64,000 bases of DNA from Saprospiraceae bacterium (lineage in GTDB: Bacteria; Bacteroidota; Bacteroidia; Chitinophagales; Saprospiraceae): contig JAJCYH010000026.1 in NCBI GenBank assembly GCA_029262995.1, positions 1 through 64,000 of the forward strand, given 5' to 3'. Of this stretch, positions 26,323 through 35,730 are shown piece after piece (the stretch's first letter is position 1; each line of letters opens with the position of its first letter). Made by a program: the position numbers and the translations under genes. The notes beneath the pieces are model-generated. The model saw only the letters and a program-made list of their open reading frames with translations, had not been told where the DNA came from and searched no databases.

Positions 26323-27531
26323 ATGGCTTTCGAATATTCAAGAAAATCAATAGAACTTCAAAAGAAGCTTACAGCTTTTCTGGAAGGAAACATATTCCCT
26401 ATTGAACAAGACTATAGACGTTTTACAGACAATAACCCATGGGTAGAATTCCCTCGTTTAGACAAACTAAAGTCTTCTGCAAGAAAAATCGGTTTATGGA
26501 ATTTATTTATTCCCAATTCCTATACTGAATTTAGCCCTGGCCTCAGTAATCTTGACTATGCTCCTTTAGCAGAAATGATGGGTCATGTCCAATGGTCATC
26601 GCAAGTCTTTAACTGTTCTGCTCCAGATACTGGTAACATGGAAATATTGATCAAATATGGGACACAAGATCAAAAGTCAAAATGGTTGAAGCCTCTTTTG
26701 GAAGGATTAACAAGGTCAGCCTTTCTAATGACCGAACCTCATGTCGCTTCCTCTGATGCCACAAATATATCATGTACAATAGAAAAAAACAATGACCATT
26801 ATATCTTAAATGGTCACAAATGGTGGTCTTCTGGAGCTATGAATCCTAGGGTCAAGTTTTTTATTGTTATGGGAAAAACCAATCCAGAAGCAGACAAACA
26901 TCATCAACAAAGTATGATTATCGTGCCAGTAGATTCCCCGGGGGTTTCAATCAAACGACCACTTAAGGTTTTTGGATATAACGATTCTCCAGAAGGACAT
27001 GCTGAAATAGAACTTTCAAATGTTAGCGTTCCTTTAGATAATATTCTTCTTTCTGAAGGGAAAGGGTTTGAAATCGCTCAAGGCAGATTAGGACCCGGTA
27101 GAATTCATCATTGTATGAGATTAATCGGTACGACTCAACGCGCTTTAAATATGATGTGTCAAAGAGTACAAGAAAGAGAGGCATTTGGAAAAACATTGTC
27201 TGCCTTTTCAAGCATAAGGCATGAGATTGCACAATCAAGATGTGATATTGAACAAGCCAGATTGCTTACACTCTCAGCAGCAGATACCATAGATAAAAAA
27301 GGCATTAAAAATGCTAAGGAAATCATTTCAATGATAAAAATTGTAATCCCCTCGATGGCATGTAAGGTTATCGATCGGGCAATACAAATTCACGGTGGAC
27401 TTGGAGTTTGTCAAGACACTCCGTTGCCAGAATTTTGGACATATGCCCGTGCAATGCGCATCGCTGACGGACCAGATGAAGTACACCTTAATCAATTGGG
27501 AAGAAATACAATCAATAAATCAAATTTATGA
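26323..27531 (+). CDS. acyl-CoA dehydrogenase, ACAD10/11 type
   Basis: 402 residues. MTEPHVASSDATNI (about 137-150) and HKWWSSGAMNPR (about 164-175) are the FAD/substrate region; QIHGGLGVCQDTPL and ARAMRIADGPDEVHLNQLGR close the protein. The ADGPDEVH block, in place of YEGTT, is typical of the ACAD10/11 branch, which in animals handles 4-hydroxy- or long branched acyl-CoAs. Its start lies 63 bp after the SDR gene; its last four bases overlap the rhomboid start (ATGA). Confidence 0.9.
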   Translation: MAFEYSRKSIELQKKLTAFLEGNIFPIEQDYRRFTDNNPWVEFPRLDKLKSSARKIGLWNLFIPNSYTEFSPGLSNLDYAPLAEMMGHVQWSSQVFNCSAPDTGNMEILIKYGTQDQKSKWLKPLLEGLTRSAFLMTEPHVASSDATNISCTIEKNNDHYILNGHKWWSSGAMNPRVKFFIVMGKTNPEADKHHQQSMIIVPVDSPGVSIKRPLKVFGYNDSPEGHAEIELSNVSVPLDNILLSEGKGFEIAQGRLGPGRIHHCMRLIGTTQRALNMMCQRVQEREAFGKTLSAFSSIRHEIAQSRCDIEQARLLTLSAADTIDKKGIKNAKEIISMIKIVIPSMACKVIDRAIQIHGGLGVCQDTPLPEFWTYARAMRIADGPDEVHLNQLGRNTINKSNL

Positions 27532-28193
27532 TTTTTCCAATCGGCGATGACAATATTGTAGGTGGCCACAAACCAATTGTAAGTTATAGTTTGATCATTG
27601 CCAATGTATTGGTTTTTGTTTATGAAATAAGCCTTGGAACAAATATTCATGCTTTAATTACAGATTTTGGAGCTACACCAAGTAAAATTAGCAGTGGCGT
27701 TGACCTACATACCTTATTCAGTTCCATTTTTCTTCATGGAGGATGGATGCACATTATTGGTAATATGATATTTCTCTGGATATTCGCAGATAATATAGAA
27801 GCTATAATTGGTAGCTTTGCATTTGTATTGTTCTATTTCTTGGGTGGTTTGTTTGCCAGCCTAGTTCATGTTTATGTTGATCCTTCATCTGTAATCCCAA
27901 GTATTGGCGCTAGTGGTGCAATTTCTGCAGTAATGGGTGCCTATCTTGTAATGTTCCCCAAGTCGAAAATCAAACTCATCTTTATCCTGTTTTTTACAAC
28001 ATTTGAACTGCCTGCTATCGTCTTCTTGGGTTTTTGGTTTGTTCAACAACTCTATAGCGGAATGGGATCTGAAAGCATAGGTCAATCCGGTGGTATCGCC
28101 TGGTGGGCACATATCGGTGGTTTTGCTTATGGGCTTCTAATTGGCTATATCCTCAAACGCAACTATGGTCACCGGTACAGTTACAATGCATGA
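27528..28193 (+). CDS. rhomboid intramembrane serine protease
   Basis: 221 residues, six membrane helices. HGGWMHIIGNMIFLW (70-84) is the conserved oxyanion/HxxxN region, IGASGAISAVMG (127-137) carries the nucleophile Ser129, and AHIGGFAYG has the catalytic His195. Cleaves membrane-spanning proteins; substrate unknown. Four-base ATGA overlap with the acyl-CoA dehydrogenase gene implies coupled expression although functions differ. A strong hairpin follows downstream. Confidence 0.93.
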   Translation: MIFPIGDDNIVGGHKPIVSYSLIIANVLVFVYEISLGTNIHALITDFGATPSKISSGVDLHTLFSSIFLHGGWMHIIGNMIFLWIFADNIEAIIGSFAFVLFYFLGGLFASLVHVYVDPSSVIPSIGASGAISAVMGAYLVMFPKSKIKLIFILFFTTFELPAIVFLGFWFVQQLYSGMGSESIGQSGGIAWWAHIGGFAYGLLIGYILKRNYGHRYSYNA

Positions 28194-28345
28194 ATTATAT
28201 AAATATTTAGATTAATCAAGACCCTTGGTTAATTTTTTATTAAAACAAGAAATCTAGTTTACTTTCTGTTCCAGCTTCCGTCTTAGTAGTAATAAAGAAT
28301 ACATCTTATCTGTAGTTAGTCACGATAGGAATTGATCAGCATTTT

Positions 28346-28380
28346 GTAATGAACCCTTCAAATGTGAATGGGTTCATTAC
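28346..28380. terminator. strong hairpin after rhomboid gene
   Basis: GTAATGAACCC (28346-28356) pairs perfectly with GGGTTCATTAC (28370-28380); the loop can pair further (TTCA with TGAA). A, T-rich sequence follows. It lies between the rhomboid gene and the secreted C1q-like gene and most likely ends the fatty-acid transcript. Confidence 0.65.
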
Positions 28381-28440
28381 ATATTATTATATTTTGTAAT
28401 GTGTTTTGTCTTTAGTATATTTAGTGCTTATTCATTAATT

Positions 28441-29865
28441 ATGAAAAAGCTGATATTAATTATTTCACTCAATTGTATTTTCACATTAGCCTATACACAA
28501 TCTATTTTTGAACAACCAGTTAGTATTGATGAAGGCGGAAGTGATCCTGACTTATCTTCAATTCTAGATATTTCATCAACAGACAAAGGTCTTTTAATCC
28601 CAAGAATGTCTACCGGTGACAGAACGGGAATTAATAATCCTGCTAACGGTCTATTGGTCTTTGATACAACTTTGAGTTTATTCTTTTATTATTCTGGTGG
28701 CAACTGGTATTCTCTGTCTGCTGAAACCATATGGGCCGAAAATGGAGCAGATGCCTATAATGACACCCACAATATTGGGATTGGAACAACAATGCCTACA
28801 TCCAAGCTTGACGTAAACGGAACGACAACAACTACTGGTTTAACAATACCTACTGGAGCTGTAGATGATTATATACTGCAAAGTGATGCAACTGGAAATG
28901 CAAATTGGACAAACTCAGAGACAGCACTTGGTTGGAGAAGAGCAAACAACACAACTGTATATAATACAGGTGATTCTGTTGGTATTAATACTGCCAATCC
29001 GATTCGACCTTTGCATATCATGGGTAGTACTACTTTAGGCTCAATGATACTGACGCCAAACGAACCTTTTTCTGGTGACGACGCTTCAATAATTCTTTCT
29101 GAAGATGATGATGATACCTATCATATGGAAATGAAATATGACGGTGGAGATAATCGAATGTATTGGTACGGGAAAAACAACGCCAACTTAAATGGCCCTC
29201 ACATGGGTATTAACAGAGACAATGGAAGAGTTGGAATAGGGACTGGAACAATTAACCCAGTTTCTGAACTTGAAGTAGTTGGCACTGTGACTGCTACAGC
29301 CTTTGATGTTGGAGATGCAAGTGGTTTATCCAATGTCTATGCTGATTCCTTAAGAGGGTCGATGCAGGCTGATACTAATGATATCTTACAATGGAATGGT
29401 GCATATTGGGCCAGTTTACCATACCACCGTTATGCCTTTCATGCTTCAGCATCGGTTGACCAGACTGTAGGAGATACTGCTTATGATACATTAAGATGCA
29501 ATAATTCAAGTTCTGGAGAAAATTTTGAATGTCCAGCAGGCGTTTATGATAATGCAACATATGCATTTGAAGCACCAGTAGATGGCATATACTTTTTTGA
29601 AGCTGCTGTTTTGTGGGATAATACAAATTTATCTGAATGTAGAAATGCCATTTTTATTAGAATTAATAACACAGATGAAGTCGGAGAATGGTCCGTATCT
29701 GGAGGAACAGATTTTTTTGGCACCGGCGTAAGTACAACTGTTGAATTAAATGAAGGGGATGAAGTACGAATACGGGTTTACAATGGAGATAACAATGCTA
29801 TGGATACCTTTAGTCAAAGTGGTAAATATTGCTATTTCTCAGGATTCCTGGTCTTTGCGCAATAG
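28441..29865 (+). CDS. exported protein with C-terminal C1q-like domain
   Basis: 474 residues from the ATG at 28441, which opens a clean signal peptide (MKKLILIISLNCIFTLAYTQ); an ATG 14 codons earlier precedes it in frame but spoils the leader. The middle carries tail-fibre-like phrases (LLIPRMSTGDRTGI, NIGIGTTMPTSKLDVNG, VGIGTGTINPVSELEV). The last 140 residues look like a C1q/TNF-type domain: FEAPVDGIYFFEAAVLW, VELNEGDEVRIRVYNGD and CYFSGFLVF. Such proteins are exported adhesin-like structures in Bacteroidota. No T9SS domain is visible. Confidence 0.75.
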   Translation: MKKLILIISLNCIFTLAYTQSIFEQPVSIDEGGSDPDLSSILDISSTDKGLLIPRMSTGDRTGINNPANGLLVFDTTLSLFFYYSGGNWYSLSAETIWAENGADAYNDTHNIGIGTTMPTSKLDVNGTTTTTGLTIPTGAVDDYILQSDATGNANWTNSETALGWRRANNTTVYNTGDSVGINTANPIRPLHIMGSTTLGSMILTPNEPFSGDDASIILSEDDDDTYHMEMKYDGGDNRMYWYGKNNANLNGPHMGINRDNGRVGIGTGTINPVSELEVVGTVTATAFDVGDASGLSNVYADSLRGSMQADTNDILQWNGAYWASLPYHRYAFHASASVDQTVGDTAYDTLRCNNSSSGENFECPAGVYDNATYAFEAPVDGIYFFEAAVLWDNTNLSECRNAIFIRINNTDEVGEWSVSGGTDFFGTGVSTTVELNEGDEVRIRVYNGDNNAMDTFSQSGKYCYFSGFLVFAQ

Positions 29866-29884
29866 CTATTTTGCAATGTAAATA

Positions 29885-30769
29885 TTACTCTATATAAATT
29901 TTGGAAGTTAATACTTTACCCGTTTCATCTTTGTAAATAAGGAAATATAAACCTGTTGAGTAACTTGAGACATCTAACTGTGTTAAATTTTCAGAAGCAT
30001 TAATCTTAGTTGAATGCCCCATATTATCAACCAGTTCAAGATTAATTTTACTGTGTAATCCCACTGTTTCTATATATAAAAAATCACTCGCCGGATTAGG
30101 GTAAAAATGTAATCTTGTTGATGGTTCATTTATAAAACCAGTATCTGTTATATCACAAGCTAAAAGTGTGATTGAAAAATCTAGCGTATCTTGACACATT
30201 GCCTCCATTTCCAATATATAGCGGATATTGTATTCACCCACTTCCATGCCAAGAGCATATAAGTAGTTGTTTACAATATTTTCACCCTCAAAGTATCCGC
30301 CTGGAGGATGAGCCTCCAGTAGTATTGGTGCTGCATCAAGGCAGTATTCAAGCTCAAGATCATTAATATTCAACTGGCAATCGTTATCGTAAATGAAAAC
30401 CACATGCTCTCCATCAGGACCAGTAGTTAAATTATCACTTGTACTTTCTATAGCCAACATGATTTGCTCAGATCTTTCAAGCTCAGCATCATCTACTATG
30501 CCAATTTCAAACTCAATAATAGAATCTCCCTCAAAACACTCAACTATATAGGGATTTTCAAATATTAAATCATCTTCAAAATTCACAGTTGAACTTACCT
30601 CTTGAATAACCTGTATCCATCCTGAATCAGTAGCAATTGAAGTCAATGCAATTTGTACAGTAACTATGCTATCGCTTTCAGAAACACTTTGCGTAAATAC
30701 AGGAAAATTCGCCTCAGGTAAATGTTGTGCTGAAATATTACTAATAAAAAGTAATAGAAAAGAAAACAA
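29885..30769 (-). CDS. T9SS-exported protein with Calx-beta-like domain
   Basis: 294 residues from a TTG start. Hydrophobic leader ends ISAQ. Residues about 20-130 resemble a Calx-beta domain (VSESDSIVTVQIAL, DDAELERSEQIMLAIES); an Ig-like part with paired Cys follows; the last 75 residues are a T9SS domain (HFYPNPASDFLYIETVG, GLYFLIYKDETGK). In the same frame an ATG at 30788-30790 would give MY, then TGA (30782-30784), then YILSLFSFLLLFISN, so the natural start may have been lost to a stop and the TTG may be a fallback. Surface or released protein, binding calcium is possible by family. Confidence 0.75.
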   Translation of the reverse strand: MFSFLLLFISNISAQHLPEANFPVFTQSVSESDSIVTVQIALTSIATDSGWIQVIQEVSSTVNFEDDLIFENPYIVECFEGDSIIEFEIGIVDDAELERSEQIMLAIESTSDNLTTGPDGEHVVFIYDNDCQLNINDLELEYCLDAAPILLEAHPPGGYFEGENIVNNYLYALGMEVGEYNIRYILEMEAMCQDTLDFSITLLACDITDTGFINEPSTRLHFYPNPASDFLYIETVGLHSKINLELVDNMGHSTKINASENLTQLDVSSYSTGLYFLIYKDETGKVLTSKIYIE

Positions 30770-30960
30770 GGATAAAATATATCAATACATAACTTTAATT
30801 TGTCTATATCCTATCTAACTATAAATCATAGATATAAATATAACAATTAATACAAACATGTAATTCACCTTCGAGATTTAAAGAATATTTTCATTTGCCT
30901 TAAACATGCATGCCGTATGTCTAAAAAAAGTCATAAATTGAAGTCTAGAAAATTAAAAAT

Positions 30961-31491
30961 ATGGCTGTAGCTAAACCTTTCAATCTTCAAAAATGGATTG
31001 ATGAACATAGAGATGAATTGAAACCTCCTGTAGGGAATAGAAACCTTTACAAAGACGCAGGGGATTATATTGTTATGATTGTAGCTGGTCCTAATGCCAG
31101 AAAAGATTATCATTACAATGAAACTGAAGAACTTTTTTATCAAATCGAAGGCAACATTAATGTCCGTATCCAAGAGGATGGCAAAGCTGTAGATATTCCA
31201 ATTAATGAAGGAGAAATGTTTTTGCTACCAGCAAAAATACCTCATTCACCTATGAGATCTGAGGGTTCAATCGGCTTAGTTGTAGAATTAAAAAGAACCA
31301 AAAAAGAGAGAGATGGTCTAATGTGGTTTTGTGACAACTGCAATGAAAAACTTCATGAAGATTACTTCGAATTAACCAATATCGAAAAAGATTTTCTTCC
31401 TAGATTCAAGCAGTATTATGAATCAAAAGATATGAGAACTTGTAAAAACTGCGGAACAGTTATGGAAGCAGACAAGAGATTTGTAGAATAA
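30961..31491 (+). CDS. nbaC: 3-hydroxyanthranilate 3,4-dioxygenase
   Basis: 176 residues, usual length for the bacterial enzyme. Cupin core: DYHYNETEELFYQIEG holds the His and Glu iron ligands and AKIPHSPMR the second His. The C-terminal rubredoxin-like iron site is intact: CDNC and CKNC. Opens the ring of 3-hydroxyanthranilate to 2-amino-3-carboxymuconate semialdehyde, in tryptophan/kynurenine breakdown or quinolinate formation. No other kynurenine gene is in the window. Three bases separate it from the LpxH-type gene. Confidence 0.93.
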   Translation: MAVAKPFNLQKWIDEHRDELKPPVGNRNLYKDAGDYIVMIVAGPNARKDYHYNETEELFYQIEGNINVRIQEDGKAVDIPINEGEMFLLPAKIPHSPMRSEGSIGLVVELKRTKKERDGLMWFCDNCNEKLHEDYFELTNIEKDFLPRFKQYYESKDMRTCKNCGTVMEADKRFVE

Positions 31492-31494
31492 TTT

Positions 31495-32241
31495 ATGGCA
31501 GTCTATTTTGCTTCTGATTTTCACCTTGGTCTTGATTCTAGGATTCCCAGTAAAAAGCGTGAAGAGATTATCATTAGTTGGTTGGAAGAGATTAAATATG
31601 ATGTCTCTGAACTCTATCTAATTGGAGATACCTTTGACTTTTGGTTTGAATATGCTCAAGTTGCACCTAAAGGTCATATACGTCTATTGGGCAAATTGGC
31701 TGAAGTGTCTGACGCTGGCGTTCCTATATTTATGTTTACTGGCAATCATGACATGTGGATGTTTGGATATCTTGAAAAAGAGATCGGCGTCACTGTGATT
31801 AAAAAACCTTTAATCAAAAATATTCAAGGTCTTAAGTTTTATATTGCTCATGGTGATGGACTTGGACCTGGAGATAAAGCCTATAAGTTTATCAAATTAC
31901 TTTTTTCCAATTCAATTAATCAATGGCTGTTTTCTAGAATTCATCCCAATCTTGGAATCCTATTAATGAAATTCTTTAGTAAAAAGTCAAGAGATTCTGA
32001 ACAGGAGATTGTTGCATTTAAGGGACCAGATAATGAACGGTTAATTCAATATTCAGAAGAGCTTTTAGAAAAGCAATATTTTGACTTTTTTATTTTTGGA
32101 CATAGACATTTACCTATTGATCATATTTTAAGTAATAATCAATCTAGATATGTCAATACCGGTGATTGGATCCATCACTTTTCATATGCAAAACTTGAAA
32201 ACAATGAATTGAAGTTATTGAACTATGAATATAAAATTTAA
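31495..32241 (+). CDS. lpxH: UDP-2,3-diacylglucosamine diphosphatase, LpxH type
   Basis: 248 residues, calcineurin-type metallophosphatase. Metal-ligand motifs in order: SDFHLG (7-12), IGDTFDFWFE (about 43), TGNHDMWMFG (about 80), AHGDGLGPGD (about 118) and FGHRHLP (about 200). Members hydrolyse UDP-diacylglucosamine to lipid X in lipid A synthesis. Bacteroidota proteins of this type fit that role, but specificity is inferred. Starts three bases after the dioxygenase gene. Confidence 0.85.
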   Translation: MAVYFASDFHLGLDSRIPSKKREEIIISWLEEIKYDVSELYLIGDTFDFWFEYAQVAPKGHIRLLGKLAEVSDAGVPIFMFTGNHDMWMFGYLEKEIGVTVIKKPLIKNIQGLKFYIAHGDGLGPGDKAYKFIKLLFSNSINQWLFSRIHPNLGILLMKFFSKKSRDSEQEIVAFKGPDNERLIQYSEELLEKQYFDFFIFGHRHLPIDHILSNNQSRYVNTGDWIHHFSYAKLENNELKLLNYEYKI

Positions 32242-32248
32242 TGCATTA

Positions 32249-33073
32249 ATGATTAAGTATAATTCCATAAAATATCTAATTTCTACAATCTGCATTATAC
32301 TTTTCTTTTTATGCTTTGCGCAAAATGGTCAAACACAAGAACAAGAAAACTATCTAATCAAAGGTTCGTTTGAAAAAGTAAGAGTTGACGACTTTGGTAA
32401 TATTTATACTTTAGACAATCAAGCCACATTAAGAAGGTATGATAAAAACCTAAAACTTCTTTTTGAATATTCCTTCAATGGGATAGGTATGATAGGCGAC
32501 TTCGATGTTTCTAATCCTCAAAAACTATTGCTTTTTTTTTCAGATTATCAAATTATTATATTTCTTGACAATACCCTATCTGAAATAAAAAGACTCAAAC
32601 TGGAAGACTTTGCTTTTTGGAATATTACAAGCATTGCTTTATCGCCAGATAATTTTATTTGGCTTTATGATCCAATTAATTTTAAAATAATAAAAATTGA
32701 AGAGTCCGGCAGAGAGCTATACAGCAGTAATGAATCATATTTTGGTAAATTATCCAATGAAATGAAACCTAGAATTTCAGCAAATCTGCATTTTATTGTT
32801 TGCTATACGGATTCAGAATATATGATATTTGACAATTTTGGACAACTCTTGAAATCAGTGCAATATACCAACAATAAAATCTCTTTAAAAGACAGATCCT
32901 TGGTTATCCAAATAGATAATAAGTTAGTTATTGAACCTGTAAAATCAAACTTCAGCCAGTTTGAGGAAGTGCTTTACCAACAGAAAAATACCATTATTGA
33001 TTTCCATTTGACAAAAAACAATAAACTATATATTCTTGATGAAAAGGGTCTTAAGCAAGTGCAAATTAATTGA
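32249..33073 (+). CDS. exported beta-propeller-like protein, unknown role
   Basis: 274 residues from the ATG at 32249, seven bases after the LpxH stop and opening a signal peptide (MIKYNSIKYLISTICIILFF...QTQ); an ATG at 32225 inside the LpxH end is the alternative. The body repeats short strands with aromatic/Asp turns (DDFGNIYTLD, SPDNFIWLYDP, NNKLYILDEKG), like a beta-propeller. No family name recognised. Same strand as lpxH. Its last eight bases overlap, tail-to-tail, the end of the BNR-repeat gene. Confidence 0.75.
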   Translation: MIKYNSIKYLISTICIILFFLCFAQNGQTQEQENYLIKGSFEKVRVDDFGNIYTLDNQATLRRYDKNLKLLFEYSFNGIGMIGDFDVSNPQKLLLFFSDYQIIIFLDNTLSEIKRLKLEDFAFWNITSIALSPDNFIWLYDPINFKIIKIEESGRELYSSNESYFGKLSNEMKPRISANLHFIVCYTDSEYMIFDNFGQLLKSVQYTNNKISLKDRSLVIQIDNKLVIEPVKSNFSQFEEVLYQQKNTIIDFHLTKNNKLYILDEKGLKQVQIN

Positions 33074-34382
33074 TGATCGCAGTCCAAATACTTAGTTTTT
33101 CCCCATCAAACTCAGTCCAGATTGGCCTTACCCTTCCATTAAAAACGCTTATATCATTATAGTCTCCAAAGAAAATTGTAGGTATAGGAACAAAGCTTTG
33201 CTTATTAATTTTAATATTGTCAAATGACTTTCCACCATCTTTGGAGTAGGCCAAATATACATCTGTACTAGCGTCATTGTGATTGCGTCTGTCATAAAAG
33301 ACCATATAAATATAGCCTGTAGTCTGATCAATATCCATCCAGCTAAAGAATTGGTGTTTATCCGAGGTATCATTGTTGACTTTTATTGGAGGACTCCATG
33401 TATCGCCATTATCTTTTGAGCTACTTAACCAAATATCTGTATTGCTTTCCCCATTCCTTTGGTCACTCCAATTCACATAAATCGTCCCTCTATTAGGACC
33501 ATTACTCCTGTCTACCGCAGTTATAGGCATTCCGTTACACCTAAAAATTCCAGGAATAGAGTATGACCATCCCCCAGGTTGTTCAGCGACAACAATATCC
33601 TTTGTTAGCCAAGTCCTTCCTTTATCTGTAGATTTGTCAAAATATATATTTTCATTAAAGGACCAAGCCACATAAACTTCACCATTTATTCCGACACTTG
33701 GCACAGCTCCTTCAGTTGTATTATCATCATCAATACAGTCACCTTCCTTTTCACTCAATATGAATGGGTATGACCATGACTCACCATAGTCTGTAGATTT
33801 TGAAAATAAAATCCTTGATTTGTGAATTGGATCTTTGCTTCCGTAAAGATCAAACTCTGTCCAGGTTATATACAAACTTTGATCTTCAGGATCAATGGCT
33901 AACCATTGTTTGTCTTGATCTCTTGGAGATCTGGGCAAGGTAAATGAACCATTGTTCCAGGATTTACCTTCGTCAACAGATTTCTGAATAACGATTCTGT
34001 CTAAAAACTCTGTATCACTATATGCTCTTCCAGTAGGGTTGGATAAGTGGGCGTAATAAAATCTGCCTTCACTATCAGCTCTAACAACTGGATCGCCGTA
34101 TACCCCATATGTAGAATTTAATTTGTCTTTCGTCCAAGTCAACCCACCATCATTACTGCGATATACTCTATCAAGAATAGAGCCGGCAACTATATTGTCG
34201 GGATTTGTAGGATTTATGGCAATGCTAGGTTCACAAGGACCCAATAACCCACCTTGGTCAATAAGTATAGCTTGTATTTTTTCTTGAGATAAGGCCAATG
34301 CATTAAGCTCGACTAATTGATTCCTGGAGCAGGAAAACGAAAGAAGTGCTAGACAAAACAATAAAAACCGTGTGCCCAGCAT
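33066..34382 (-). CDS. lipoprotein with BNR/Asp-box repeats (sialidase-like)
   Basis: 438 residues. Lipobox at LSFSC (Cys18). At least six Asp-box repeats of the form S-x-D-x-G-x-T/S-W: SNDGGLTW, SVDEGKSW, STDYGESW, STDKGRTW, SKDNGDTW and SKDGGKSF. These make a six-bladed propeller as in sialidases and related hydrolases. The catalytic Arg triad and Tyr/Glu pair of sialidases could not be confirmed, so it may be a non-enzymatic propeller. Its ATG overlaps the frr stop by one base. Confidence 0.82.
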   Translation of the reverse strand: MLGTRFLLFCLALLSFSCSRNQLVELNALALSQEKIQAILIDQGGLLGPCEPSIAINPTNPDNIVAGSILDRVYRSNDGGLTWTKDKLNSTYGVYGDPVVRADSEGRFYYAHLSNPTGRAYSDTEFLDRIVIQKSVDEGKSWNNGSFTLPRSPRDQDKQWLAIDPEDQSLYITWTEFDLYGSKDPIHKSRILFSKSTDYGESWSYPFILSEKEGDCIDDDNTTEGAVPSVGINGEVYVAWSFNENIYFDKSTDKGRTWLTKDIVVAEQPGGWSYSIPGIFRCNGMPITAVDRSNGPNRGTIYVNWSDQRNGESNTDIWLSSSKDNGDTWSPPIKVNNDTSDKHQFFSWMDIDQTTGYIYMVFYDRRNHNDASTDVYLAYSKDGGKSFDNIKINKQSFVPIPTIFFGDYNDISVFNGRVRPIWTEFDGEKLSIWTAIIN

Positions 34383-34945
34383 TAAACAGTCATAATTTCC
34401 TTCTCCTTTGCATCTAATAGTTTACTAAGCGTTTCGGCATAAGAATTTACAATATCCTGAACATTACTCTCTTTTCTTTTGCCCTGATCTTCGGGAAAAC
34501 CATCCTTAACTTCTTGCTTGATTACGTTCAAGATTTTATGACGCTCACTACGCAAACTAACCTTCGAGTCTTCTGCCAACGCTTTAGCAATTTTTACAAG
34601 GTCCTTCCTTCGTTCCTCAGTAAGTGGAGGAATAGTAATCCTTACGGATTCCCCATCATTCATAGGTGTCAAACCAAGGTTTGCAGCAAAAATAGACTGC
34701 TCAATCGGTCCTAACATGGACTTTTCCCAAGGTTGGATAGAAATTGTCTTAGAATCTGGCGTATTTATATTTGCCACCTGGGTAATTGGAGTAGGATTAC
34801 CATAGTACTCTACCATTAATCCGTTTACCATAGCTGGTGATGCTTTACCAGTTCTAATCTTAAGTAATTCTTCTTTAAAGTGTTGAATGGCTTTTTCCAT
34901 TCCTGCTTTACAACTTTGAAAAGCGTTGTCTATTGCATCACTCAT
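34382..34945 (-). CDS. frr: ribosome recycling factor
   Basis: About 187 residues from the ATG at MSDAIDNAF; an ATG 16 codons upstream would add a non-conserved lead. Typical RRF sequence: LLKIRTGKASPAMV, VEYYGNPTPITQVAN, SIQPWEKSML, LTEERRKDLVKIAK and REVKDG-like end (KQEVKDGFPEDQGK). With EF-G it splits post-termination ribosomes. Essential gene in most bacteria. Confidence 0.97.
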   Translation of the reverse strand: MSDAIDNAFQSCKAGMEKAIQHFKEELLKIRTGKASPAMVNGLMVEYYGNPTPITQVANINTPDSKTISIQPWEKSMLGPIEQSIFAANLGLTPMNDGESVRITIPPLTEERRKDLVKIAKALAEDSKVSLRSERHKILNVIKQEVKDGFPEDQGKRKESNVQDIVNSYAETLSKLLDAKEKEIMTV

Positions 34946-35033
34946 TTTATTATTTTTTGTCTCATTTGCGAAAATAAAGTCTTTGTTGTACAAAGTTAAA
35001 CAAGTCTTTATACCTTAAAAGTTTCCTAAGCTA

Positions 35034-35723
35034 TTAATCTCTAGATCCCATAAATCTCAACAAGAAATATAAAAAGGCCGCCAAACTGGCTAATGCATTG
35101 ACTACATAAGTCATTGCAGCCCACCACAATGCCTTTCTGGCACCATCATATTCAATACCCATAGCTATTCCTGTATCATCTAAATATGCAAGTGCTCGTT
35201 TAGAGGCATCAAACTCAACAGGTAATGTTACCAATGAAAATAATGCGGTTATCCCAAAGGAGACGGTTAATATTAAAAGCACTATTGAACTATTGGCACC
35301 AGCCCCTAAGAAAAAAATACCTCCCATAAATAAAAACCGCTGAAATGAAGAAGATATTTGTACAATTGGGACCAAAGAAGATCGCATATTCAACATTGGA
35401 TAATTGCTTGCATGTTGTACAGCATGTCCACATTCATGCGCGGCTACTGCTGCTGCAGAAATTGAGCGGCTATTATAGACAGGTTCGCTCAATGCAATCG
35501 TTTTTGTCTTAGGATTATAATGATCCGTTAATGCACCCCTGCTAGGGATAATTTTTACATCATGAATGCCATAGTGATTTAACATATGTTGTGCAACCTC
35601 TTGTCCACTCATATTATTGCCTAAAGAGTATTTTCCATATTTTGAAAACACAGCTTTGAGTTTGCTACTCATTATCATTCCAAGAACAGAGAAAAATCCA
35701 ATTATTATTATGTATCCAATCAT
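35034..35723 (-). CDS. YugP-type membrane zinc metallopeptidase
   Basis: 229 residues, about four membrane helices. Zinc site HECGH at 96-100 in AAAVAAHECGHAVQHA, preceded by the usual GxLTDHYNPKTKTIALSE and followed by EFDASKRAL, a family block with a likely third ligand. Predicted membrane protease of PF04298; substrate unknown. Seven bases before serS stop on the same strand, so likely in its transcript. Confidence 0.92.
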   Translation of the reverse strand: MIGYIIIIGFFSVLGMIMSSKLKAVFSKYGKYSLGNNMSGQEVAQHMLNHYGIHDVKIIPSRGALTDHYNPKTKTIALSEPVYNSRSISAAAVAAHECGHAVQHASNYPMLNMRSSLVPIVQISSSFQRFLFMGGIFFLGAGANSSIVLLILTVSFGITALFSLVTLPVEFDASKRALAYLDDTGIAMGIEYDGARKALWWAAMTYVVNALASLAAFLYFLLRFMGSRD

Positions 35724-35730
35724 TGTAAAG

